Assembly: GCA_036927565.1 (NCBI GenBank)
Contig: JAYESD010000001.1
Location: 35,129,146-35,193,145, forward strand
From: Tuctoria greenei
Taxonomy: Eukaryota > Streptophyta > Magnoliopsida > Poales > Poaceae
DNA length: 64,000 bases
Direction: 5' to 3'
Shown here: positions 13,685 to 23,796 of the stretch, piece after piece
Numbering within the stretch: the stretch's first letter is position 1
Layout: every line of letters begins with the position of its first letter
The notes under the pieces: generated by a model
Databases searched by the model: none
What the model was told of the DNA's origin: nothing
The model's input: only the letters and a program-made list of their open reading frames with translations
Translations under genes and position numbers: made by a program

Positions 13685-13801
13685 GATAACTACCAATTAA
13701 CCTATTGGCAAGGACTCAGCGAATTTTTGAAGTCCGGTGAGTGATAACTACCAATTAACCTATTAGCGAGGACTCACCGAAGTTTTGAAGTTCGATGAGT
13801 A
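13685..13801. repeat. 58-bp direct tandem duplication
   Basis: Two adjacent copies beginning at 13685 and 13743, each containing the CCTATTxGC(A/G)AGGACTCA core, differ at a few positions. Confidence 0.75.
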
Positions 13802-15110
13802 GGACTTACCTCTGTTATGTTCAGCGCGATGATTTGTTGTCCAATCCCAGAGTTGAATATGTGGACGATTCCTTCTGTTTTGACATGCCAAACTCATTTG
13901 GATGTCATTTACACATGTGGGCCACATGGTGGCCCTAGCCTCTCCCCGTTGTATTGATATAGACATGTTGTTGTGGCGACGGGTTCTCCCTCTTGAATGT
14001 ATTCCTTCATGAGCATGGTGAGGCTTTGTCCTTCTTAGGGGTGCCACTCAGACCATATTGATATTCCATTGAATCAACCCATACCTTGATCATGGATCAA
14101 TGGATTCCTTGGGAATGATGAAATGTGGACTCCACAATCAAACAAGAAACACTTCATCCACAATGTCACTTGCCCTAGGTTGAATGGGTTTGGTCAAAGT
14201 GTGGGAATCCCAACAAGTGATGTGGGATATCTTGGACTTTGAATGCTCCTTAAGTTCTTGTCCTTGGCCAAGATCTTCATGTGAATGTTGTCTTGATTTC
14301 TGCTTGGCCAAGATACTTCAAGGTAGGCTAGTTGAACTTAAATCCCTTGGAAAGCCATAGCCTCCTTGAATACAGGGGATATGTTAATTCCACCCTTGAC
14401 CTCCTTGTGAATGGTAGCCATTGGAGTTGTTGTTTGACAAAGGTCCTCATGGGTCTTAGGAAAATAATTCCCACGCGTCTCATGATGACATGGATTTTCA
14501 CAAATCATGTGAATATCCACGACTTGGATTATCCAAACAAATCTCCAATGACATGGATATTCATGACACTTCAATGGGATGTGTAGTTCCATAACTAGCA
14601 TATCCACCTTGTGAAGTGGTGTGCATGACAAGCTATGGGAACTTGAGCATTCTTCAATCCACCCCTTGAGCGGAGACCTTCTTCTCATCCATAATGAATG
14701 AGAATAGGACTCCTTCAACTCCAGCATGAATGTGGTCATGGATTGGTGGAGCCAACCCATGACATGAGTGTTGGATGAAGAGCCAATTATCCACCCCATG
14801 GTGGAGGCAAACCAAGAAGAACTTCTTGGAGCCTTCCCCTAGCTTGGGTATGGATGATTTTGGCTCCTACTGAAAGCTGAAATTCTCCCGCAAAAGGCAA
14901 TGGTGTTGCTCAGCGGACATTTGTTGAGGTACGCCTTGAATCATCTTGTAGTTTCGCACTTGCGTCCTCGTTGGCCATTCCATACAATGGGTTGGCCAAC
15001 ACTACCTTGTTTTCACACAAAGGAGAAAACAAACAAGGGTAATCCTGTCTAATAACTATTAGTACCTATAGCTTAATCACAAGTGATAGCTATCATTCAC
15101 TTCATTTGCC

Positions 15111-15129
15111 TTCCCCGGCAATGGCGCCA
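15111..15129 (-). other. primer binding site of the non-autonomous element
   Basis: Minus strand reads TGGCGCCATTGCCGGGGAA, eight bases from the LTR end. The TGGCGCC...GCCGGGG form is a common plant LTR-element PBS, probably matching the 3' end of a tRNA-Asp; the tRNA assignment is from memory. Confidence 0.75.
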
Positions 15130-15137
15130 GAAATGCT

Positions 15138-16754
15138 TGTTGACGGCTCCTAAGATATACTAACAAATCATCCCGACAATGGTGCTAGAAATGCTTGTTG
15201 GTATTTCTTAACACCACAGATCATCTCTGGTAAATAGATGAGATCCGCAAGCGCATAGAAGATATCGTTGTAGCATTTCACCCATGAGTATTCCCAAGGG
15301 TATCGTATTTATCCCAAAGGAAGACAATGGAGTAAAGTATATACTACTCTTATGGTCAAGCTATGGGATACTAATCAATTATCCGGACAGGGGGTAAGTT
15401 GATAATAGGGGGAGGGTGACACACACCTAGGCAATCTATTCTAAAGGGTAAATAGGTCCTAGAGGGAGATTGGATTAAGAGTTAGAGAGTTGCTCCTACA
15501 ATGCTCCTATTACATATACATAGCCTAAGGTAGATACTAATGGTCATGTCAATGATGAATTCCTATGCAATGCTATTCAACACATCAGGCACGGGCTTAC
15601 CCCTAGCAATACTAGGACGACTCCCGCCAAGAGCGTGTGGCATAGCCGAACGTGGAGGATTACGAAGGACAGATAGGGTTGTCACCACCTACTGCCTACC
15701 TCTTCAATACGTGGGTCTACAAGACATCCAACGCTACTTAAATACCCTAGCACCATGCTAGCATACTAAGCAAATACCTTAAGAGCTGCAGCACAAGCAT
15801 CCTAAGGCAATGAACTAAATCATCATTGAACCAATGTTGATTGCATAGCATAGATATTCATATTAACATAATCATATCATAACTACATAGACTATAGTGG
15901 GGGTCTATAGTGTTTATGACCATAAGATGTGATCATGAGAGTACAATCATAAAGACTATACCTTCCACTTACATGGACTCCACAATCAAACAAGAAACGC
16001 TTTGTCCAAGTATACATATAAAAGAAGACTAAAGATAATATCTTTATTGAGCACAAAGTCCCAAATACAAAAAGGAATACATGATACATACCTTTCTCAA
16101 TGTGGAATTGTGAAGAGAGACTCCTTCTACTCCTTTCCCAATTTGGACTTGGGACTAGAGGCTCTCCTCTCTACATCCTAACTCCTCTAAGAACTATGGA
16201 AGATAGTGTATACAAAATGATGCCCAAGTGGTGTGTGTTGAAGTGAGGGGTATGGGGTCCTATTTATACTAGTGTGGAGGTTGGTTCCAGCCACCAAAAG
16301 TGCGCAAATCAGTTGTCATTGACTCCATGGAGCCGGGAGGAGCCAACACGTGGAAGTTGACCGCGTTTGACGCCAGGATCAGGTCGGCTAACACCCTGGT
16401 TCAGCCGACCTGGTCAGGGCTCCAAACGGCCCGTACATCCTTTAGGTGGCTGCCAGGTGGGTCCCATTGACTGATATTGGTGCTACACCATTGTATGGCC
16501 TCGGATACTTCTGTTCGTGGGCCTTTTGATCCATGTAGTGCCACGTGTCGTCGCCTGATTGGATGGGATGATACTTTATAGGATTGCTACCCATACTTTT
16601 CCTCAATTCCTGTATAAATATCTGCATACACATATTTCTCCAAGTACAAGTGGAAATAGGACATGTAGAAAGGTGATGTGTGCAAGAAATGATCAATCCT
16701 TCACATAATTGAGTTATATTGAAGGCTGAAATTGGTATATAACAGCCGTCAACA
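15138..16754 (-). repeat. right (5') LTR of the non-autonomous element
   Basis: 1,617 bp with intact termini TGTTGACGGC and GCCGTCAACA. TATAAATA (minus) lies at about 16260-16267. The first 58 bases (plus strand) repeat the arrangement of the PBS flank just outside the LTR. Confidence 0.93.
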
Positions 16755-18348
16755 GTGTCGGAGCTGTCGTGACCTCTGCCACCACTGGAGGAGGAGGCTC
16801 GGTGGTCGAAGTTGGAGCTTCAGCATGTGCAACCAGAGTCGCTGCAACAGATGCCGAAGTCCTTGACCCCTTTCTCGACACCCTGGAAATACAGGGATGA
16901 GAAGATTAAATACATAACAAAAACAAGATTCGCATTTTAAGGCAAGCACATGTAGCTTACATAGGGGTGCTACTGCCCTAGTCGCCTCGGAACCTCTTCT
17001 TCTGAGGCACGGAGCCAGAGCCCACCAAGTCTTTTGAGAAAATGACTTCGGACCTCAGCAGAGGACCACTTGCGGCAGCCAGAGTCCTCTCGGCCGGAGC
17101 TTCTCTTGGTCGGGAAGAACTCCCAGGTCTGGAGCTCTTAGCCGGCACTGAGGCTGGGGTTGACTGTCTGGAGCTAGCACCTCTTGAAGATGCCCACACA
17201 GGAGAAGGTCCAGCCGCAGAAGACCTCCCTCGCTGAGGAGAAGGAACCGTGGTAGAGGGAGCATGCCTGATGGACCTCCCATCAGCATGCTTTAGCTTCC
17301 TCTTCTGGCTGGAGGGTTCGGCTGGCTCTTTACCCTTGCCCTTGCCGATGTCTTCAACCCTCTGGCTCGGGGCGGAGGCAGACCTTCCTTTAGAAGCTCC
17401 GGGGATCACGATCCCGGAGGTCCGACGCCTCTCCGCCTCACCAAGGTCATCAAGCGCCAGCATCTTCCTCCGGAGCTCTCTGCTGAACTCTGGCTCCATG
17501 TTCAGAGGAAGGAAAGTAGCCGGTGGAACCAAGTCATCGCCTTCGACGTTTATCCCATGTTGAAACTTCTTGAGATGAAGCTTCATAGCTTCATCATCCA
17601 AGCTGGATTTCAGACCAGTTTCAATCCGGTCGTCATCCATCATGCTGTTGAGAGCCCAGGCGAGCTTCTCCATCTTCCTCAGCGGATCCCATCTGCTGAC
17701 CAGGAAATTGCAGAAGACAATATGAGGGGTCACTCCACCCTCCACGCATTCTCGGATCCTGGTCAGGACGGGGTTAAAGGCATCTGACAGCTCCAGAACT
17801 ACACTCCAAGTCTTGATATCAACCTTGGGGAGTCCTTGGTGCAGCTCCAACCTCTCGTGCTCCTCCACTGCAATGATGACCTAGTCCTACTTCCAGTCAT
17901 CCCATTTGCCGGAAGGTAATGACTTCAAGTATTTGAAGGGGCAGTTCTTGCGCTTCACAAAATAGTAGAAGCCAAGAAGCTCAGTTCCCTTGTCGGTGGT
18001 GTGGACTGTGAAGAAGGTACGGAACAGCTCGATGCAGGGGGGGACACCCACCCATATCTCGCGGAAATGGATGAAGGTTGCCACTCGCAGAAGAGAATGT
18101 GGGCCAAGATGATACATCTGGAGACCATAGAAGTCCAGCATCATTAAGAGAAAGCTTGAAAAGGTGGGATCAACCCCACCATGGCGTACGCAGAGAAGTA
18201 CACCATGTCGCCATTACGCTCTTCTTGACTGGGAGCTTGCCGACGCGCGTCAAGTGATTGAAGGAGTCACTAGACCACCCCATATAGGTCCAACCTTCAT
18301 CAGATCATCATTACTCTTGATACGGCTCTTGGGAAGACCCAAATCCAT
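16755..18348 (-). pseudogene. antisense accessory ORF (aORF) of element A, exon 1 and start of exon 2
   Basis: The start codon at 18348 aligns with that of the B copy. Exon 1 holds the conserved plant 'putative gypsy type transposon' domain (PF04195-like): LDFYGLQMYHLGPHS, FVKRKNCPFKYL, and a VTPHIVFCNFLVSRW region at 17868-17650. A serine/proline/arginine-rich tail follows. An 88-bp intron (16972-16885, GTAAGC...TTCCAG) follows a premature TAG at 16978. Exon 2 (16884-16755) runs in frame into 8732 once the inserted element is removed. Frameshifts and stops lie at about 18300-18145. Function unknown; broken. Confidence 0.85.
16885..16972 (-). other. spliceosomal-type intron in aORF of A
   Basis: Minus strand begins GTAAGC and ends TTTCCAG, is T-rich, and lies at the same coding position as the 78-bp intron of element B (25215-25292). 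The coding frame is open and matching on its downstream side. Confidence 0.7.
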
Positions 18349-18886
18349 CGTGGCAAAGTGGAGCAGAGGAAAGGAAAGCTAGGCGGAGTTTGGGAGGCTC
18401 TGAGCGCAAGTGTGATCGAAAGCGTAAAGAGTCCTCAAACCACACATACTTTCCTTCTTAAGTAAGCCTCTGCGATGCTTGGATGGAAACCGCAGCGAGA
18501 GCAGGGTCACATTTCAAAAATCGACCCCATCCATGATGAATGGGCCTGGGGCCACCCCGATGAAGAGATCGAGGTTATTACCCCAGGCAAACTTTTGTCA
18601 TGATGGGTGGCGGGAAAGCCAAAGGCGGCACCCTGACAAGGCGCTCGGAACCGATATGGTTTTTGTATTGGGAAATAGCGACCTTCTATTGTGTGAGATC
18701 CGCACTCAAAGATCTCATATGTCGCATTCATAACAAGCCACGCGACAATAGTTTAATCCCGGACCATCGCCCCAACGGCACATCAGAAGACTTTTGAAGT
18801 CAAAGCGCGAGAATTAAGGTTGGCCCCACCTCTGGTAGAATAACTTAACCCAAAGGATTTCTCCCAGAGGTGGGCCCGGGGGCCAC
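18349..18886 (-). promoter_or_regulatory. leader region of aORF and polypurine tract of element A
   Basis: Between the aORF start and the 3' LTR. A block around 18450-18490 is nearly identical to 23655-23700 in element B, including a perfect CTTACTTAAGAAGG core, although the two elements are otherwise well diverged. It lies about 100 bp upstream of both start codons and is a candidate core promoter or leader. The purine-rich GTGGGCCCGGGGGCCAC at 18870-18886 is the sense-strand PPT of A. Confidence 0.5.
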
Positions 18887-19030
18887 TGTCAATACCCTGT
18901 GTACTGGGTACCCCATGATACCGCAAGAAGTGCAAGAGAGTTCTACCTGTCGAAGTTGAAGGTCTCCTCAGGCCCCACATGTCGCACTACACCGGACCCG
19001 CACCCTTCATATGGGAAGCTCCGGGGTTGA

Positions 19031-19203
19031 CACGTGCAAAGTAAGTCCTGAAATAAACTCCCAAAATAGGGAAGTTCCACCGTTAACATGTGTACAATAA
19101 CCCCGGAGCTAACCGCCCAGCAGAGGGGAGCTCTGATACCGACACGTGTATAACAGTTCTGGAGCTACCTCCCCACAAGGGGAAGCTCCGAAGTTGCCAC
19201 GTG
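19031..19203 (+). repeat. U3 repeats of about 56 bp carrying G-box motifs (element A)
   Basis: CACGTG (one copy decayed to CATGTG) at 19031, 19087, 19143 and 19198, a regular 55-56 bp spacing, each with a GGGAAGCTCCG- or GGAGCT-like block nearby. They lie about 290 bp or more upstream of the TATA box and are probably enhancer repeats. Confidence 0.7.
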
Positions 19204-19487
19204 TGGAGCCTCCGGACCTTCATCACTAACGAATAAATTGGCAGATATCCTCCAGCATGGACATTCAAGGAACAGTTAAAGCGGCAGTTACAAGACCTAA
19301 TTACGTGTCATTAATGTTGTATTAATGACACACGATCAGAGCACTGTTAATAGAGGTAGTGCAGCCATTAAGGCACGTTATCACACTATTAACCATTCTT
19401 AATGCTCATAGACGGTGTATTAGGCTATTAAATACATCAAGGCCACATGTCGGGCCAGGCAAATGATGTAACGGTCAGTCCTTGGAC

Positions 19488-19496
19488 TATAAAAGG
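19488..19496 (+). promoter_or_regulatory. TATA box of element A LTR
   Basis: TATAAAAGG; the same box in the same context lies in the B LTRs (22665-22673, 34790-34798, 45853-45861, minus strand). Confidence 0.7.
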
Positions 19497-19724
19497 ACTG
19501 AGCCACATGATACAGAGGCTGAGCCATACATTACGCATACTAGTGACACTCAATACAACAACACAAACCCCATGGAGTAGGGTATTACGCTCAGGCGGAC
19601 CGAACCACGTAAATCTCTCGTGTCACCATCTTGCTCTTGATCTCTGCGTGCCCCAACCGAAACAAGAACCTCCGTGGGCTACATTTGGTAGTACTGGGGG
19701 AAGTGTCGTAGCCACACTTTGACA

Positions 19725-20062
19725 CTTGCCTTCCTCAATTTTCTATCAAATTATTTACAGTTGTTGTCTACTTGAATCATGATCATTTTATGATTGTTTG
19801 TGTGCTTTATTGGCCATATTCATTGAGAATATTTGTGAAAACTTAGTCCATATGGATCATTCTTGCAAATTTCTCAATATATATGAGAATTTGCTGTCTA
19901 GGACCGGACTAGTACGCTCATGGGGCCGGACAAGCTTGGCTTCCTGGACATGTTCGAACAGGCTTTGACAGGTCCACATTGTACTAGTCCGGCCTGCCAT
20001 CGGACTTGTCCGGACTTCCAGCCTAGTCCGGACCCGGTCCGGCGACCGGACCTGTCTGGTAC
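19725..20062. other. unassigned 338-bp segment between element A and the chromovirus LTR
   Basis: No gene. AT-rich first half; the second half (19895-20062) is GC-richer and carries several GGACTAG/GGACTTGTCC-type half-palindromes like those inside the chromovirus and F LTRs. It may be a remnant of a further LTR. Confidence 0.5.
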
Positions 20063-22404
20063 TATGACACCTGGTTCCAAAATTGAACCAAGTGTGACGC
20101 ATATGTGTGTCCAGGATGTTCAACATACATACACGATTGCATCATAAATGATATACAGATAATTACCACAGTACAAATGAATTAGTACTTCTATTACAAT
20201 ATTCAGAAAATCCTCAAATTACAGCTCTAATGATCATTATTAATAAATCTAAGACTAATGCAGCGGAAATAATCTAATTAAGCAACTAAGCAAACAAGGT
20301 AGCGCGACTCCAAGCAACACCACAGGCAAGTCGATAGCAACACACAACCTAGTACTCCACATTATACTCAGGATACTCCTAAACAACACCTGAAACTGTT
20401 GGTGCTGGAATTGCAAGGGTGAGTACATGTCGTACTCAGCAAGTGTGGGAAAAGTATGACATGTAGCTTAAACAAGAAATTGATAATGAATAATGGTTAT
20501 TTGCATAAAAGTACATTCAAAACAGTTGAAAATGCAATACTATGGTCATTAAGTGTGGTCCTTCTCAAATAACCCAAATAACATCAGTTTCAACTTAAAT
20601 CACCAATACTAGCAATAATGAACCATATTCAACTCAAAACTGCTCATTTATCTCAATTTCATCCATATCCATATCCAGTTACCACAATCCATACCATAAC
20701 CAATACCAAACCATAACCATATCCATCCCAAATTCCAAGTTTCCTCTAATCATGGAAGTTGTCCAGGTGCTCGTAACAGGGAGCACGACTATCATGATAG
20801 TTTTTAACACACTCTGTAGAGGTTGTACTACTTTACCCACCAATTTGTAATTTCGTCACTCGTCGGCGACTAAATAAACCTCCCTTATGCCGATTACACT
20901 TCCTTAGATGTATAGCCAAGAGATCACAAACTACCCTTTACAAAGGGACACCAACATATTCAGACCCACTGAGATTTAACCGGTGATGATGCCTCCAACT
21001 GAGATCATCCAACCAAGGGCCCCCTCTTGTAACGTTCGGATCCCTCGGCAGTCCTGCCACTATTGCAAACTCAACTGACTCCCATTTCCTGCACCTTCAA
21101 ATGATCCGAACAATGCTTGCAATACACCTAATTAATCAGCTAAGCCGCACCCATACTTGGCCTTGTGGTGGCACTGTAGTCCTGACTTATTCTCGCATGA
21201 ACCGGTCCTTAGATCTAAAGCAAGCAAACCACCGTATCTTCCAACTCAATCCACAAACCATTCTTGCTTAGATCTCCCAAGTCCCATGTTACATTTAATC
21301 GTGTTCATCAATTCACATTATTCATAAGTGCATTAATTCATAGTGTAGCCATTTGGCTGTTTTTCCATACCTATTAATTAGAGTGAAGCAAAAAGGTAAA
21401 AAGCCCTTCCGGACTCTCTGCAATGTATTCCAAGCGACAAGGATGGTCAAACAAGTCATGTAAACACCTATTTTGGGTTTCCCATCGATTTGACACAAGC
21501 ATGCAGTTTTTTAAACAAAACATTTAAAAACTGGATCAAAATGTTCAAGGACACTTGCCTTGCTCCTGAGATTGGTTTGGGTCTAAAGCTTCAAATTTCT
21601 GGTGTTGGAGGTCCTCAACAGCACCCTCTGGAGCAAAACCTTCTATTCGGAGCGACAAACATGCAAAAAAAAGATATAATCAAATAATACTCATATAGTA
21701 CTCAAAATGCCATGATATGCATGATTAATGCAGTTGTGAGGTAAAACTTGTTAATGAGTTTCTATTAATGTTTACTAACTAGTTACAAAGGTTTAACAAA
21801 TTTGAACAGGTTTGGAATTGATTCGAGTCAGTTTGGAACTAATTCAAAAATTTTCAGATTCAGACACCAGACTAGTCCGCTGTCAAGGACCGGACTAGTT
21901 TACACTGGATAGACATGTATTATAGGGTTTTTATGATCTGTGAGAATTGGGGTCAAATTGATGTAGAAACTTGGATGTAGAGGGTGTACCACGTGTTTAG
22001 AGATCCAAAGATCAAGGTTTTGGACGAGAGACTTGAATCTTGGCGATTAGGGCTTGGTGATGGAGAGTAGATGAAGATTTTGGATGAAGAATGTCAATTC
22101 ATCAAAAAATCAATGGAGATCGATCCTGATTGGTCCTTCTTCGAGTTTCCTCCTCCTCCTTGTTGTTGGATCCTCTCTAGATGGCGGCTCCCATGAATTA
22201 GGGTTGTGGGTTTCTCAATTGTGGCAAAAAGATGAAAAATTGGGGTGGTGGGATGTTTATATAGGAGTGGAGAGGTAAGGTTTGATGGAATTTGAGTTAA
22301 GGTGGGTGGAGGCCGTGTAGGGGTACCACATGTGCTCCACAGGGGTTGGGCACGATGTTTTTGGGCCTAATTAAGGTCAATACCCAATAACAAGTCATGG
22401 AGGA
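20063..22404 (-). repeat. chromovirus LTR (left copy), part 1, interrupted by element B
   Basis: Starts TATGACACC (partner starts TGTGACACC) and aligns with 35996-38335 along its length. It ends at the GAGGA target site of element B (22400-22404). A TATATAAA box on the minus strand lies at about 22256-22263. The rest of the LTR is 35391-35885. Confidence 0.9.
22400..22404. repeat. target-site duplication GAGGA, left of element B
   Basis: Identical to 35386-35390. The unoccupied version of the site, with one GAGGA, is seen in the second chromovirus LTR at about 38340. Confidence 0.95.
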
Positions 22405-23262
22405 TGTCGGTGGTTTGGAATCGGCAGATCTCCCGACACTACTAAAGTGTTAGAGGAGTTTGATGTTCGGTGTGGGCGCGCGGAGATTCAAGAAGGTAAA
22501 TTGTAAATGGCGCAGGAGACACAAGAGTTTACGTGGTTCGGGCCACCTGAGCGTAATACCCTACTCCACGGGGTGTGTTGATGTTGTATTGGATGTAGCG
22601 CGTGTGTCAGTGTGTCTGAACGTCTATGGAGCATGTATCGAGCGTGTAAACGTCGTCGGCCTGTCCTTTTATAGTACAAGGGCAGGCCGTTACAAATTAG
22701 CCTGGCCCGACATGTGGCCCCGGCGGTTACTAGTGTTGATACTTGTTCAACACGTTTAATTGCCCTTAATGACCGTATAATGGGCTTTGACAACACCGTT
22801 ACTGGTGATTAAGGTCGTCCGATCATGTGTCATGAATATGATATTAATGACACTTAATTGGGTCTTGAAGTCCTTGATTCCCCTTGGAAGATCCGGAGCC
22901 GTTGCGGGGTCTTCCAGAGGTTAGAAGGTGAAGATCCGACGATTGGACACGTGGCAGCACAGGAGCACGCTGTGGAGAACAGATAGTTCCGGTGTTAGCC
23001 GACACGTGTCAGCACTTGAGCTTCCCTTGGTCTGTGGTTAGGTCTGGTAGCGCCACATCGGTACATAGTCCGGAGCTTCCTCCCTTGCGGGCGGTAGCTC
23101 CGGTTTGATAGTACACGTGGCGACCCTAGGGCTAACCATGTTGGAGAAGCGGGTCCGGACATGTCTGACATGTGGGCCTCCGAAGGTCTTCAAATCAAGT
23201 GGGTGACTTTCTCTTGCTATCCTTGCAATCCCAAGGGGTATATGGTACCCAGGGTACCGACA
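22405..23262 (-). repeat. 3' LTR of element B
   Basis: 858 bp, TGTCGG...CCGACA, paired with 34530-35385. CCTTTTATA at 22665-22673 is the TATA box on the minus strand. CACGTG boxes lie at 22948, 23003 and 23114, with a CATGTG at 23170, at about 55-bp multiples. Confidence 0.95.
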
Positions 23263-23796
23263 GTGCCCCCCTGGGCCCACCTCCGGGGAAGACCCCTTGG
23301 ATGAAGTTGTTCCGTCGGAGGTGGGTCCATCCTTCGACTTTTGAACTGAGTCCTCAAAGGTCTTCGGATGTGCCGTTGGTGATGGTTCGGAGTTAAATCC
23401 TCGCCGCGTGGCATATCCCGTGTGCGGCAGGTGAGATCTTTGGCGTGCGGATCTCATGCAATTGAAGGGTGCCGGTTCCCGAAACGAAAATTGTATCGGT
23501 TCCGTGCGCCTTGTCAGGCCGCCGCCTTCGGGCTTCCCGCCTCATGATGGCAACCGTTCGCCTGGGTAAGAACCTCGACTTGATCGTCGGGTTAGTCTCG
23601 GGCCCTCTTGTCATCAGCTGGGTGGAATTTTTGAGTGGTATCTTCAACTTCTCTGCGGTTTCCATCCAAGCGTCGTGAGGGCTTACTTAAGAAGGAAAGC
23701 GCGCACCGTTTGGGACTCTTTACGCCTCCCATCTGATCTTGCGCTCAAACTCCCAACTTGTGCTTCGCTTTTCTTCTCTTGCCTAGCCGTGCTGCG
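23263..23796 (+). promoter_or_regulatory. PPT of B and leader of its accessory gene
   Basis: The minus-strand purine-rich tract (GGTGGGCCCAGGGGGGCAC, 23263-23281) primes plus-strand synthesis. The rest is non-coding leader of the accessory gene. It includes a block (about 23655-23700, CTTACTTAAGAAGG core) kept in element A upstream of the same start codon. No clear TATA box was seen. Confidence 0.5.

Larger units (their letters stand above)
10349..15137. other. non-coding interior of the non-autonomous element
   Basis: About 4.8 kb of mostly AT-rich sequence with no recognisable protein domain on either strand; the longest open stretch (14338-14799, minus) shows no known motif. A 58-bp unit starting GATAACTACCAATTAACC is tandemly duplicated at 13685-13742 and 13743-13800. 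No other gene-like or RNA-like feature was seen. Confidence 0.7.
8733..16754 (-). mobile_element. non-autonomous LTR retrotransposon (LARD-like), inserted in aORF of A
   Basis: An 8,022-bp element with two LTRs of about 1,616 and 1,617 bp in direct orientation. The right LTR ends in a perfect 10-bp inverted repeat (TGTTGACGGC...GCCGTCAACA). Orientation is minus, because the primer-binding-site-like sequence lies beside the right LTR (15111-15129) and the purine-rich tract beside the left one (10349-10362). The 4.8-kb interior has no recognisable gag, protease, RT or integrase, so it would depend on enzymes from another element. Its size and coding-free interior fit the class called large retrotransposon derivatives. 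Confidence 0.9.
1..19724 (+). mobile_element. Tat-type Ty3/gypsy element A (ambisense, 5' end outside window)
   Basis: Degenerate LTR retrotransposon. In order it carries gag, protease, RT, two RNase H-like regions and integrase on the plus strand, then a spacer, then an antisense accessory gene, a polypurine tract and a 3' LTR. The extra plant-type RNase H after the Ty3-type one places it in the Tat lineage. An 8.0-kb non-autonomous element (8733-16754) sits in the accessory gene; without it about 11.7 kb of A remains. Complete relative B in this window is 12,981 bp, so roughly one LTR and the start of gag are missing on the left. All frames are broken, so A cannot be autonomous. Confidence 0.9.
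18887..19724 (+). repeat. 3' LTR of Tat element A
   Basis: 838 bp beginning TGTCAATACC after the PPT and ending ACTTTGACA. It is homologous to the reverse complement of the B LTRs: shared GTATTACGCTCAGG and CCGAACCACGTAAA blocks downstream of the TATA box. U3 holds a tandem repeat with G-box motifs. The 5' LTR partner is outside the window. Confidence 0.88.

Noticed and set aside
14338..14799. 153-codon minus-strand frame in the non-autonomous element as a gene
   Set aside because: No domain, no relation to the other frames, and unremarkable length in a 4.8-kb non-coding interior.
18479..18733. 84-aa plus-strand frame upstream of the element A LTR as a gene
   Set aside because: It lies in the leader of the antisense accessory gene; the B counterpart has no matching frame on that strand.
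22460..22759. 99-aa plus-strand frame found three times (also 34585 and 45648) as a possible conserved small gene
   Set aside because: It lies wholly inside the element B LTR and its copies; repetition comes from the LTR, and it is antisense to the LTR transcript.
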